The translations under genes and the position numbers were made by a program. This document shows, piece after piece, positions 46,653-57,522 of a stretch of DNA of 64,000 nucleotides. The first letter of the stretch is position 1, and the number at the start of each line of letters is the position of its first letter. The notes under the pieces were generated by a model, which was not told the DNA's origin, ran no database searches, and was given only the letters and a program-made list of their open reading frames with translations. The stretch is from Codonopsis lanceolata (lineage: Eukaryota > Streptophyta > Magnoliopsida > Asterales > Campanulaceae): assembly GCA_013146195.2 (NCBI GenBank), contig CM028379.1, positions 163,483,998-163,547,997 of the forward strand, written 5' to 3'.

Positions 46653-47891
46653 TGATCGATGTCTTATTTTAATTATTTCCTTGCAAATGGACAAGACTAT
46701 TGTAGAATAGTTTTGGGAAGCAAGGGTCGAACCACAGAGACAAGAAGATCACAGATAGTACGATTATCGATAGCAAATTATTAAACTAAAGGGGTTTTTA
46801 TATTGATTTTAATCTAAACTAATTATTATTCTAATGTTTAACTAATTAGCGGCAATTACAGATTATGAAGATCTTATGGTGAATGGAAATCTAGGATTAG
46901 GGTTTCACTTGTATCTCCTCTATAGCTTATTTTAATAAAATATCATTCAATCTCTTGGGTTCGTTCACAAAATATAGATATAACTTGTTGAATTACCGTT
47001 CAGTCTCCATCTTCAAATAATTCATCCATTCTATATCCTAGGCACAAGAACATATGATCTAACTGTCACTTAGGTCATATATGGAACTTGATCCTAACTT
47101 ATCACTCTCGTGCATCAATAGGTTCAATTTATTGTGATGGTGAGCCAGTGTACGACATATGCACATTGATCATGCAGTTATCCACACCTCTAGGCCTTTA
47201 TTATTCACAATTACATTCATTTGTTCAAAGTGAAATAATAGAGGGATTGATCAACACTACAATCAACAAGAATTGAATGAATAAAAATATAATTAAAGCA
47301 TAGATTCGATACAAGTTACCTCCCAACTCCTAGATTAATGGGTGATTAGTTCATCCTTGAAGATGAACAACACATGGAGATGATAGAATACATGAATCGA
47401 TCTTCAATCCTTGTAATTACAACAACTAATTATGTTATACACCCTAAATCCTATTCTAAAGCTATAGAAAACTACTTTCTGGCCCTCCTAAAGCCTTGGC
47501 TACCGGCCTCTATTTATATCATGGAGTTGTAGGGGATTAGGTCTTCCAGCTGGTGTGAAAACTCAAAATCTTCCATTCTGACCACCTTTCGGTCGCAAGG
47601 TATGAGGCACCTTGCGTCTGCAAGGTCCTTCATACTCCGGGGCTTGAAACTCTGACACACTGCCTACCTTGCGGAGGCAAGGTATGATGTACCATGCGGC
47701 CGCAAGGTGTCCAGCCTTGTCTTCTGCCGTTTCTTCTTCAATTTACACTTTGACCCCTTCTTGGAATTTTCACCAAAAAGCCTCATAATTTGTGATCTTC
47801 TTGTCTCTGTGGTTCGACCCTTGCTTCCCAAAACTATTCTGCAATAGTCTTGTCCACTTGCAAGGAAATAATTAAAATAAGACATCGATCA
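46653..47891 (-). repeat. Athila 5' LTR with 101-bp inverted termini
   Basis: The LTR begins TGATCGATGTC and ends GACATCGATCA on either strand, because its outer 101 bp (46653-46753 and 47791-47891) are inverted copies with only two mismatches. The 5' TG and 3' CA and the adjoining primer-binding site support the LTR reading. Minus-strand TATA box GATATAAATAG lies at 47510-47520. No 3' LTR is available for comparison. Confidence 0.8.
47510..47708 (-). promoter_or_regulatory. Athila LTR promoter: TATA plus 18-bp palindromes
   Basis: The TATA box (47510-47520) has four imperfect palindromes on its upstream side: 47584-47601, 47609-47626, 47666-47683 and 47691-47708. All are variants of ACCTTGCGGCCGCAAGGT. 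Confidence 0.65.
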
Positions 47892-48700
47892 GTTCCTAAA
47901 TGAAACAAGAACCTAGTCATGCTCCAAACGAGAACATAGAAAAGAGTCTCGGAACACATATAGTGTTCACACTCTATTTGGTTGAAATTATAGAAATGAC
48001 TCAATGGAGTCGATATTAGTAAGCCATTGAACTATACTGGCTCAACGATCAATTCCTACGATGCTTGAAATCCGTTTAACTAGAATACTAGTCTCGAGAT
48101 TCTTGATTAAATTCATGTTCATGCTTGATTGTTAGTCGTAGTGTATAACATTCCTACTTGACTTGGATAAGATCGCTTTAATCGTGCTCGTCCTTACTTG
48201 ATTTCTTAAATGAGTAACATTTACTTGACTTGGATCAGTTCACTCTAGTCGAACTTGAGCCTCTACATGTTCATGATTGATAAGTAAACATTTACTTGTC
48301 CCCCATTAAGTCCAACCGGCATACTTGTCTTGTCCTGTCCTGTCTTTCCTGGTTGACAATACATTATTGTTACGAATCATAAGATTCGTGATAGTGATGG
48401 GTTGCCAAAGCAGATACGTGCAAACCCCTCCATTCTTGATCACTTTGGAGAAGAGTACCTTGTGTAACTATTAGGGCACTTGGAATAATACTACCTCGGT
48501 CCATGTACCATCTCGTACACCCAACAGCACGTTCCGGTTAACATTTTATATTGCTGGAACAACACCATGACACCGATTGGTACCTCCTCTATCCCTTATG
48601 TGGCTTACTATGAGCACTTATGTGTTAACAAAGTGTTGGTTAAACATGAGATCTCAAGGACCATGTTTGAATTGATTGTGCATTGAAAAAACTCGATATA

Positions 48701-48708
<8 letters not shown>

Positions 48709-48740
<32 letters not shown>
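48709..48740. repeat. (TA)n microsatellite
   Basis: About 16 uninterrupted TA units after a short (TG)n run. Confidence 0.95.
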
Positions 48741-48742
<2 letters not shown>

Positions 48743-48983
48743 TATACATGCTCATTTATGTTAAATTCACGAAAGGATTGATAGGTATGTGTATATAGAT
48801 ATGCATACCTTTACATGATAAATTCCATGAATGAATTATTAGGTATATAAACAAGTTTATACACCTACACTTGATGATCCTATGAGAGACTTGATATATG
48901 TACTTGTCCTTGGATTGCTTGATATGTATATATGTAAATATACATACTTCTACTTGATTATTCCATGATTGTCTTGTTATGTG

Positions 48984-48990
<7 letters not shown>

Positions 48991-49027
<37 letters not shown>
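48991..49027. repeat. (AT)n microsatellite
   Basis: About 18 AT units after GTGTATGTGT; similar to the run at 48709 and in a similar sequence context. Confidence 0.95.
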
Positions 49028-49028
<1 letters not shown>

Positions 49029-49737
49029 GCATACTTCTACCTATTTAGTCTTTGGGAGACTTGGGATGTTTATATTTAATCATACGTCCATATTCATACG
49101 AAGATACTTGTGACTTGCCTCCTGACTTGCTTGATTGTTTGTGAACAGGGAATTCACCCTGGTTCATCTTGGTTGTCTGGTAAAGGAACGGTTTATGTAT
49201 AGTACAACTCGACTTACTGGGTCTTCGTCGTCGTAACATGATATCATTTCCACTTATGGCAATATTTCATTTATGCTATATTGTTTAGTAGTAGCGTACG
49301 GGGTCATTATGACTCATCCCGTACTTTGTTTTCTAGTTGCAGTTTCAGTAGCCATGTTGAGGCCGAGTAGATCGTGATTGTAGCAGATCGCAGCTGATCG
49401 ATAGATCGAGATTTGATCGTGTGTTCATGATTGTAGCAACCGACTTCCCTGAGTATTAGCTTGTGGAGTTCTATCTATTTTAGCATCCTCATTTGTATAT
49501 CGTACTTTTCTATTCTTGTGAGATCGTTGTATTGTAAAGTTATTTAGACTTTACAATCGGGTAGATCACTTGGGTTTTTGTATTGTCTCCTCCTTGGGCC
49601 GACGTGTTGTGTCGTGCTGTTGTTCGTGGATCTAGTTTTTATTTCAGTTGTCTCCCGGGCACACAGTAGCTTTGGGGCTTTTCTTTATTCTAGTTGTTAT
49701 TGTTGTTGGTTAACCCCGGTATGCTTTAGCCGTGGGT

Positions 49738-49996
49738 AATTGTTATATCAAAGGCGAATAGCTCGAGCGTTCAACAAAAAAGTCAAAGGCCGTGACATCC
49801 AAGTCGGAGACCTAGTGCTTAGCGAAAACCTCCCTAATTATGTTGATACTAGAGGGAAATGGAAGTCTCCTTGGATGGGACCCCATACATTGTCAAAGAG
49901 ATCCGTTCAGGAGGTGCAGTACTCCTCACAAACAAAGATGGGGAGGATCTGGTTCAGCCTTTCAACCTCGACAAGCTTAAAAGGTACTATGCATAA
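49738..49996 (+). pseudogene. Tat-type gypsy integrase C-terminus
   Basis: The last part of a Ty3/gypsy pol. YQRRIARAFNKKVKGRD, GDLVLSENLPNYVDTRGKW and SPWMGPHTL are open from 49740; after a frameshift near 49900 the normal end GAVLLTNKDGEDLVQPFNLD to LKRYYA stops at 49996. The start is cut by the LTR fragment. The DNA after the stop (GGTTGAAAACCCGAAAGGGC) is typical of Tat-lineage elements. Confidence 0.75.
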
Positions 49997-50029
49997 GCCG
50001 AATATATCTGGCAATTGCTTCTCTCTCTA

Positions 50030-50195
50030 GCTCGCTAGGTTGAAAACCCAAAAGGGCAGCCTAGGCAAAAATTAGATCATACAAAAAAAACAAGAAAAAA
50101 GGAGAAATAAGGGCTCGCTAGGTTGAAAACCCGAAAGGGCAGCCTAGGCAAAAATTGGAGCATAAAAAAAAAGCAATAGGAGAAAAAGGTGAGGG
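50030..50195 (+). repeat. 83-bp tandem duplication after the integrase stop
   Basis: GCTCGCTAGGTTGAAAACCC and AAAGGGCAGCCTAGGCAAAA occur at 50030 and again at 50113. The spacer is A-rich. Confidence 0.85.
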
Positions 50196-50447
50196 AATGC
50201 AATTTCTGAGTCCTCAGCATATGACCTCCAGCCTGCCAAAGTCTTCAGTGAATGCAGAGCCCCGACTGACTAAAAAAAAAACATGACATAGCTCACGAAA
50301 AATATCAAAATATAATATAATACAGGTCCTATGGTGCAACTTATGAATAATTGCTAAAGATATTTAAGATTATGCATTTATGCATGTACATTTGTCTATT
50401 ATTACTTGCTACCTATATACCCCTGTTTCCCCCCAACCATCCTTTAT
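50196..50447. other. spacer, nothing recognised
   Basis: A-rich sequence between the plus-strand integrase end and the 3' side of the antisense ORF. No gene seen. Confidence 0.5.
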
Positions 50448-50658
50448 TTACGGCTTAGCCCCAAGCGGTCCATCAATGCTTGCGACGTCTGCCCAGCCGG
50501 GACCATATACTTCTATTGCGAGGCACAGAAGAAGCTCCAGTCTCACTAGCTTGAGAACCCCCAGAAGTGTCCTCATCTTTCTCATCATCAACGTCCCCAT
50601 TATCCTGAATAGCCGTGCGACTCGGGCGACATCCATGGGCGCTTCTAAGGGGAAAGCC

Positions 50659-52042
50659 TCATTGCTGGGGATTGCTCCGCCGACTTGCATTGCTCGAGGG
50701 AGGGCCTGCCTCATTTGGATCAGGAGCCATCCAGGCACCAAGGCCATGAACCCGCCTGAAATCCTCCTGCAAAGCCTGAGGGACCACCAGCCCTAAACTT
50801 TCCACATCCTCGCCTATCTCCATCAGGCGAGCATCCATGTCGCTGCTTATTCGTCGGCCCAGCATCCGCCTCAGTGCATGCCTAATCATGCGGGAATGCC
50901 CCTCAGCAGCCACTATAATCCGTGACAAATATTCATGGGACAGGAGCATATAATCAGAATAGGCATAAGTCACCTCCCGTGAGTCAAAATCAAGCTGCCA
51001 TATGTTACGGATAAGGGTGCCCAAGTCCCTATCCATCTCCATCTCCTCAGCCAGAGGACGGTTTGCATCGGGGATGACTTGCTCCCTACCGAATTGGCGC
51101 AGGCCGGACCCTGTGCGCCAGATAAAATGAGGTGCGCTCGATACCCGGCATAATAACCTGGGCATAGACCCCGGTATGCATAAGAAAGCTACAGATCCGC
51201 CAGTGGCTGACGACCCATATAATTTCCATGGAGTCTCTGCGTAAGAAATTCTCAATCCAATCAGACTCCGAAAAATTCATCTGGTGATAATGACCCCGAG
51301 AGCCATAAAGCCCCGGATCATATATTGCTCCCACCGGCACTGGGCCCATCACCAAGTTGAAGTGCTCCTCTAGCCACATATGAATCAGAAGAGGGCTAGC
51401 TGAAGGGAACAACTCATCACCAGTCGCATAGGCATCCATGCCCGACAAAGTCTCAGCCAGAATCAATGGGATAATATTCACCCGGCAGTCCCGAGCCTGC
51501 AATACCAGGTCCACGACCCGTACATCAATATACCCGGGTTGGCCCACCAACAGATACCGCCCCACAAGGCAAAGAAAAAGAGAAGCTAACCGGCGCCGCA
51601 GATAAATTAAATCATCTTCCCTGTACTCCGTATAAGCACCGGGAAGGACGGTCAAATCAAAGTTTACTCCATTGTAAAAACCTGGAGTAGCTTCGCGGGT
51701 TGTGCCAAAAAGCTCCCTTATTGCCATATAAGGACGCCTCCGTGGAGAAGGCACGACAATAGGTCCAGTGGATGTCATCCCCACCATGGCGCAGAATTCC
51801 TCGAAGGTGGGACACATTTCATTCATGCCAAAATTAAAAAGATGGTCCTGAGGTGACCAGAACCTAGAGGCTCCCCGTAGCATATCCCAGTTAATGTAAA
51901 GGGTCCGCCATGACAGCAGACATCGGTACCCGTAGATATGCTCAAACCAATCCCGCTCATCTGACCGCAAAGAGAGAACCCAAAAGTCAAGAGCATTCTT
52001 GTAAATCTCTATTTCTAAAGCTGTATGAGTTGGTGCGGCCAT
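50659..52042 (-). pseudogene. antisense ORF, DUF7745/plant-mobile-domain-like
   Basis: On the strand opposite to the Tat pol. ATG at 52042 opens MAAPTHTALEIEIYKNALDF. A hallmark of the family follows, SRFWSPQDHLFNFG and MNEMCPTFEEFCAMVGM (residues about 57-90), then IYLRRRLASLFLCLVGRYLL. A single frameshift near 51110 splits the gene: the downstream frame continues LRQFGREQVIPDANRPLAEE to RRSNPQQ at 50659. The protein would be about 460 residues. Such proteins are of unknown function; related mobile domains are carried by plant transposons and retrotransposons. A TATA box and GC palindromes lie upstream, so it seems to be transcribed by itself. Confidence 0.65.
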
Positions 52043-52159
52043 CTCTGGACAAAAGCAAAAAATTATCTGACAAAAAGAAAGGAAAATTGAGCAAAAGAGA
52101 AGTCAAAAGACTTAGCAGAAGGAAAGAAGGCAAGCTGGTGATGAAATAAACGCTTCCCC

Positions 52160-52310
52160 GACTCTCCATTTATACTGAAAAATCGAAGAAGCGGACGAAT
52201 TCTGAACAGTGCATGAACAAGGACTGCAAAGAAAGTGGCCTGGGCGCCGCCTATACCCCTTCCTGGCGCGGCGCCCACTTCTCCTATGGGTGGCGCCATG
52301 ATCTCCATCA
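52160..52310 (-). promoter_or_regulatory. promoter-like block of the antisense ORF
   Basis: Minus-strand TATAAAT (52168-52174) lies 126 nt before the ATG. Upstream are TGGGCGCCGC (52241-52250), TGGCGCGGCGCCCA (52264-52277) and TGGCGCCA (52291-52298), all GC-rich palindromes. The layout copies that of the LTR promoters in the window. Confidence 0.5.
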
Positions 52311-52419
52311 CTGTTCCCCGATACTGCCTGGTATCCCGGTTTTTGGCTCCGACCGGAATGTTTAAGCACTGGAAATGGAGGAAATTGCAGGGGCTACGCA
52401 AATAGCCTCGCCTGCAATT

Positions 52420-52850
52420 CAAAAAAAATCAAGAACTGGAAGAGGAGGTTGCCTCTTCCTCCCCGCAGAATTCCAGAAAAGCCCACTTTTAAATCCGAAG
52501 GTGTATCTTTCTAAATCTCCATTCATAAGTTGCAGTGTGCCGTTACCCTGATCTAGCTTTCTTTTATGCATGAAATATTGAGTTTGCATTTTAAATTCTT
52601 GCGTTATATGAAATCATATTACATTATATAAAAAAATATATATGTATAGAATTTGGTACAAAAAAAATGAAAAGCTAATAAATGCAGGTAGCTGAAGCTA
52701 ATGAGCACGGGAAGATTGGCTCCGTTCAAGATTGCCACCCATAACCCGAGGGCCGGATCCTCCAATCCTATATCCTCGTCCTCTCGCCCGAGCACGACTC
52801 GATCCGGCAACCGCATCATCATCGTCATCATCATTCCAGTGCACCGCATC
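52420..52850. other. spacer between the two antisense genes
   Basis: No supported gene. ATC-repeat-like sequence near 52810-52850 gives a spurious Met-rich ORF. Confidence 0.4.
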
Positions 52851-52853
52851 ATT

Positions 52854-54481
52854 CATTCCCCAGAGAACTCATCCACAAGCCGTTGATAAAGCTTGTTGAT
52901 GCTGAAGAAGCCCCGCAGCAGTTTCTTGTACGTCGACACATTAACCTGGGGAAAGTGAGACAACAAAAGAGAAAATATATCAGTCTCCAAAAAAAATGAA
53001 ACAATGCAATAGGAAAAAAAAAAGTATTTACCGTGCAAGCCTACTCCGGGACGTGATACTCCTCAGGGATGTCTGCATCAGGAAGAACTTCCTCCACTAT
53101 CCTTCGTCACGATGATATCGAAAAGTGGAAAAAGCATCAGCAGGTGCAGAAAACTCCAGATGCGCGTCAAAGATTGGAAAAGAAGGCCTCGGCCTATCAG
53201 AGGCATCGGAAGCACACTTGGCTACCATAGGGACAGGATTGGCAGGATGGAGCATAGTCCTCAGGAAGTCCTCATATGCCATAACTGGAAAGTCGCTCTA
53301 AGGCATAAAAAATTTCGACAGGTACTGATACCTGTTCGGTAAGAAATCCGGCGCAATCACCCAAGGGGGAGGCATAGGAGGCACCACTAGGAATGTCATG
53401 AGCGCAGAATGCTGACGGTTGACCCGTTCTCCCATATATAATGAATCAACCATAATGGATACCATCAGTATTCGGCACCGGCTCATCTCCAAAGTAACCG
53501 CATAATGCCCCATCAGGCCCCTCTAACGAAGAAAGTGCACCGTGCCTGCGCTCGAGCTAGCAATCCTCTCCCGCAACCTCGCTATATCCGAGCAGCCGCC
53601 ATCCCGATCCAGCCTAACTATGTTCGCATTCACAAACTCAGCCAAATAAGGTGGCTCGTGAACGCGCTGATGCAATGGACCCGACGTGAAATGGAAAACT
53701 GAATAAGTCCAGACCTGCGAAAAATTTTTAAAAAAAATCAGCAAAAAAAATGCTACGAAAAATTAAATGATGAAAAAATGCTGAAAAAAAATTCAAAAAG
53801 CAAGAAAAATAAAAGATACCTCCTAAGCCCGAGCAAATCCATTGAGAGTCAGAAAATCATTGCGGCTGGCTCTATCCACAGAAGCATACAGCTCGGCCAG
53901 ACCCGCCTGCCCACAGTCATAATCGGCAACATGGTCCAAATCCTTCAGTCATCCCAGGAGGGAAACCCTCAAAGAAGTGGATGAGTTGGCGAAAAGAGAC
54001 GATCCAAGAAAAAAGAATAAAAATGCCCTGGCAACGCGAGCTACGACCCCGCTATCATCCTCTGCAACCTTCCCGGCATTCGCCAAAAGCCACTTCATCG
54101 CACTGCCGATAAAGATCTCATCAACAATTTATACTCAGGCACAAAGCCCAGGAGATCTTCCACCACGTCGTGGTGGTGACGGAGGGTATAGTCCGGTGCC
54201 AGAGTCCTACCGATACTGGTAGGAATGCCTGTGATCGCAGCAAAGTCACATGGGGTCAAGGTCGCCTCCCCTCATCTAAAATGGAATGTATGGGTGGTGT
54301 CCCACCAATAGTCCCTCAACACATCAAAAATGGGTAAAAAGCTCCGAAAGGGACGAAAAGCCCGCAAAAATGCACTGAATCCGAAGGACTCCACCAAGAC
54401 TAGTGCCGCCTTGGTCATCAAGTTATATATGTCGAAAACATTGGTACAGCTCGTCCGAATCCGGACCAGGGGCTTGTGCAT
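52854..54481 (-). pseudogene. antisense multi-exon gene, plant mobile domain (PMD) type
   Basis: A second antisense gene with introns. The first readable exon opens at TTTTTTAG|ATGCACAAG (54481) and contains RDYWWDTTHTFHF, EATLTPCDFAAITGIP and LDHVADYDCGQAGLAELYAS, the signature of the aminotransferase-like plant mobile domain. It reaches GCT-TAG-GAG|GTATCT (about 53817); the TAG stop replaces a codon. The next exon starts CGCAG|GTCTGG (53725) with VWTYSVFHFTSGPLH and runs, with frameshifts, to about 53040 (ACG|GTAAAT). A third starts CCCCAG|GTTAAT (about 52947): STYKKLLRGFFSINKLYQRL, with a stop at 52851. Function unknown; degraded. Confidence 0.6.
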
Positions 54482-54489
54482 CTAAAAAA

Positions 54490-55575
54490 AAAGAAAGAGA
54501 AAACAGCAGCTTATCAGCATCAGAAAAAATGAAGGAAAAGGAAAAGGAAAGTTTTTATCTTTTTATTTAAATCTCCTGCACATATCATTAATTTAATCAT
54601 GTTGCATACATCGCATTTTGCAGATCATCATAAAATTTTGCATAATAAATTTTATAGTGTATCTTTAGCATTAAAAAAAAGCATATTGCATTTTTGCATT
54701 ATGCTTTTTTTTTCTTTTGCATTCAATATATATATATATATATAATATTGCATTCGTGCCGTTAAAAAATATATATTTTGGCATTCCGACATAAAAAAAT
54801 GTGTTTTTTGAAAAATGAAAAAATAAAAAAAATATGTGTTTTGTATTCCAAAAATAAAAACATGTTGCACATATTGAAAAATGCCCATGCAACATGTTAG
54901 CAGGTATTTAATAAATTTTCTATGTCACAATTTGCATCCAATAAAATGATATATGCATACATTAGTCATTCATCATTTGCATTTATTTTCCAAATAATTG
55001 CATTTTAGTATTCAAAAAAATATATAAAATGAAATGTTGCAAATCCTGAAGAAAGAAAATATTTCCATGGCATTTATCATATCTCTGCAGCATATGTATT
55101 CATAAAAAGTAAATATTATCGCATAAAATATTCCTGTTACATTTTGCATGCATCCAAAAAAATGTGCCCGAAAATGTATCCGAAAAAAAATGCATTATAT
55201 TTTCAAAAAGTCTATTCTATAGGCATGCATCATATAAAAATATTTTTTAGTCTAAACATGCATCATGTAGCCAAATTGCATCAATAATATAAAATATGCA
55301 TCGCAGAGTCAAATAGTGTCAACTATTCAAATTATGCATCGCAAAAATAAATCGTATGAATTTTATGAATAAATTGCCAAATTGCATCATTCTAGCACAT
55401 AAATTGCATGCATAAGCATCATAAGCAGGATCAGGAATGCTCCAAAAGCACAAAACAATAGAGAAATCTAGCAGATTTGAAAGATCATCCAAATGGGTTT
55501 GAGAAAAAGAAACTTACAGTGGGATTCGGAAGATTTGACACGTGGGTGTTCCGATCGCGAATTAGATTGCTCCAA
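54490..55575. other. AT-rich, GCAT-rich Tat 3' region, no gene
   Basis: Repeats of short phrases such as TTGCAT, ATGCATC and AAAAAATG, with an (AT)n run near 54728-54747. A good donor CCCACT|GTAAGT on the minus strand (about 55519) may close an upstream exon of the antisense gene, whose frame YYYSKDDWSNLIRDRNTHVS (55535-55595) is open but has no clear start. Confidence 0.45.
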
Positions 55576-56100
55576 TCATCCTTCGAATAATAGTATTTGA
55601 CATGGTTTCAGATCAAAGGAGGAAGTTCTTTCCTCTCCTCGCCCGAATCCGGGTACATCGGCGCCTTTCCCTTCGAGATCGCGAAGAAAAAACAATCTAT
55701 CAAGAAAAACACGCAAATTGGCGGAAGAAAATTGAGAAAATGAGAAGAAATGAAAAAGAAACGGACAACACCAACAATGGCAAAAGAGAAGAAGAAGACA
55801 AAGGAAGAAGAAGAAGCAGTGCTGCTTCTGCTCCCTCTCCCGTCGCTTAAATTTAAAAGAAAAAGGAAATTCCCCTTTTCCCCCTCCAAAGTTCAAAGGT
55901 TCAACACTTAAGTCCTCAGGTTTCCAAAGTTGCAAAATGACCCCTAAAGCTTAACGGAAAGTTAACAAAGCTAGCTTTGTTAACAAATATTGATGGTCAC
56001 TCATCCAAAATCAAAGGAAAACTCATATCCCCAACAGGTCAGCCGCAAAATGATTAGAAAAGCAAAAAGAATCAGCAGTAAAGGTGAGATTCAGAAAAAA
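55576..56100. other. Tat 3' region with a perfect 24-bp palindrome
   Basis: Mostly purine-rich on the plus strand, without a recognisable product on either strand. At 55961-55984 GTTAACAAAGCT is followed at once by its exact reverse complement. Confidence 0.5.
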
Positions 56101-56281
56101 AATTGCATTAAAAATGCAAAGAAAAGAAAAAATGTGCATAGAAAAGAAAAAAAATGTGCATAGAAAAAAAATGCAAAAAAAAAAAAAAGAAAGAAAGCAA
56201 GAAAAAAAAGATGCAAAAAAATGAAAAGAAAAAAATGTGCAAGAAGCAGAAGAAAAAAATGAATACAAAAAAAAAGGCAAA
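56101..56281. repeat. A-rich low-complexity tract
   Basis: Runs of AAAAAATGCAAAAA and GAAAAG. The Lys-rich and, on the other strand, Phe-rich ORFs across it are compositional artefacts. Confidence 0.8.
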
Positions 56282-56510
56282 AAGAAAATTTCCAGCAGAA
56301 GTTGGAAAAGCAGCAAAGAAGAAATTTTCAGCAAAAGTTGGAAAAGCAGAAAAAAAGAAAATTTCTAGCAAAAGCTAGAAAAGCAGTAAAAGACGAAAAT
56401 TTCCAACAGAAGTTGGAAAAGCAACAAAAGAAGATATCTTTAGCAGAAGCTGGAAATGCAACAAAAGAAAATATCTGGCAGCAGAACGCCAAAGCAACAG
56501 GAGCAGCAAA
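56282..56510 (+). repeat. 37-bp tandem repeat, about 6 units
   Basis: Units of 37-38 bp of the form GAAAATTTCCAGCAGAAG then TTGGAAAAGCAGCAAAGAA. Each contains a small hairpin (TTCCAGC...GTTGGAA). Divergence grows to the right. Confidence 0.8.
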
Positions 56511-56689
56511 AGCCGTCAAAGCAGTAGAAGCCACCAAAGCAGCATAAGGCCAAAGATAAGCTGCCGCAGCGGAAGCAATAGAAGCCGGGCAGCAAATTGC
56601 AGCAAATGCAGCAGAATCACCTGAATCAGCAAAAGTAAGGCAATGGTAAGAAAAGGTAAAGTATTTTACCTTTTGCAATGCATGATGTG

Positions 56690-57180
56690 TTCCACCATCG
56701 CGTTTGTCGAAGGGTCTCTACGTTTGAGGATGCGATGCTTTCCTGCTTTATAGGAGTAGCATAGGATCATCTCCTCACGGGGCGTAACCCCGGGATGAAT
56801 GATCAACCCATGATGTGTCCCACGATCGTTGTGTTCAGCAAAGGGTTCAACCCTTTGAGGATACGATGTTTGATATGATTGTATTCAGCCTTTTCTGAAA
56901 AGGGGCAAAGACCCCGGGACAATTTAAATGCTATCGTGCTCCGACGAAGGACCCTGTCCTAAGGAGGCGATGCATCCCATCATCGTGTCCAACAAAGGGT
57001 TCGACCCTTTGAGGATACAATGTTTGATATGATTGTGTTAAGCCTTTTCTGCGAAGGGGCAGAGACCTCGAACAGTTAAAAGGCTATCGTTCTCCGACGA
57101 AGGACCATGTCCTGAGGAGACGATGCATCCCACCATCGTGTTCGAAAAAGGGTTCGACCCTTTGAGGATACAATGCTTGA
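56690..57180 (+). repeat. about 153-bp tandem repeat with hairpins
   Basis: Three units are marked by AAAGGGTTCRACCCTTTGAGG at 56840, 56994 and 57147; a degenerate fourth lies near 56710. The marker is a hairpin (AAAGGGT/ACCCTTT). It lies shortly before the Tat LTR, the usual place for tandem repeats in Tat elements. Confidence 0.85.
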
Positions 57181-57522
57181 TCTTGGCACTCCACCTAGCG
57201 TTGTTTGTTTGCATTGAGCCGAACTACGTTTGGTTTGATTCCTTTTATTAAGGGATACGTAGGCAGCCTACTTCGGTAGGTCCGACCATCAGAGCACTTA
57301 ATTGCATATCTACTTAAAAACTACGATAACTTGCTATAACTGACTAAATATGTCTAGGATATGTGAGATTTGGTTTGCATTATAAATTGTTGCATTATAA
57401 CTGCTACCTGTTGCATTACTCCCCATTTTAACTTCCACGAAATTTGGGAGTATTTCTTATCAACGATGTTCGTTTACTCAGTAAGCTGTGGGTTACCTGT
57501 AAACTCCATCGTTGAAGGGTTC
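57181..57522. other. pre-LTR spacer of the Tat element
   Basis: Non-coding. AAGGGATACGTAGGCAGCCT is a phrase typical of the 3' region of Tat-type elements. The polypurine tract is weak (TTGAAGGGTTC). Confidence 0.5.

Larger units (their letters stand above)
38759..47891 (-). mobile_element. Athila-type Ty3/gypsy element
   Basis: Minus-strand retrotransposon with, right to left, a 5' LTR (46653-47891), a primer-binding site typical of Athila, gag, protease, RT/RNase H, integrase and an extra 3' ORF. The protease (DLGAS core) and integrase (HFSENKTARKILQSG) are of Athila type. The 3' LTR is missing because of the gap. Pol frames are longer than in the Tekay copies, so this element is younger, but stops and frameshifts still disable it. 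Confidence 0.88.
47892..49737 (+). repeat. plus-strand Tekay-like LTR fragment
   Basis: Non-coding. TGACTCAATGGAGTCG, ACTTGTCCCCCATTAAGTCC and CGGGGTCATTATGACTCATC match the block order of the solo LTR at 11303-15243. Neither end is complete: the left is cut by the Athila LTR, the right passes into the Tat integrase. Confidence 0.6.

Noticed and set aside
46653..47891. Foldback MITE instead of an LTR
   Set aside because: There is no target duplication at its edges, the inner edge lies six bases from an Athila-type primer-binding site, and a TATA box in the right orientation is present. It remains the main alternative.
52619..52852. Met-rich ORF (MMRCTGMMMTMMM)
   Set aside because: It is a translation of an ATC/ATG-rich stretch just after the stop of the antisense PMD gene.
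56023..56378. Lys-rich and Phe-rich ORFs
   Set aside because: They are translations of an A-rich low-complexity tract and the 37-bp repeat on either strand.
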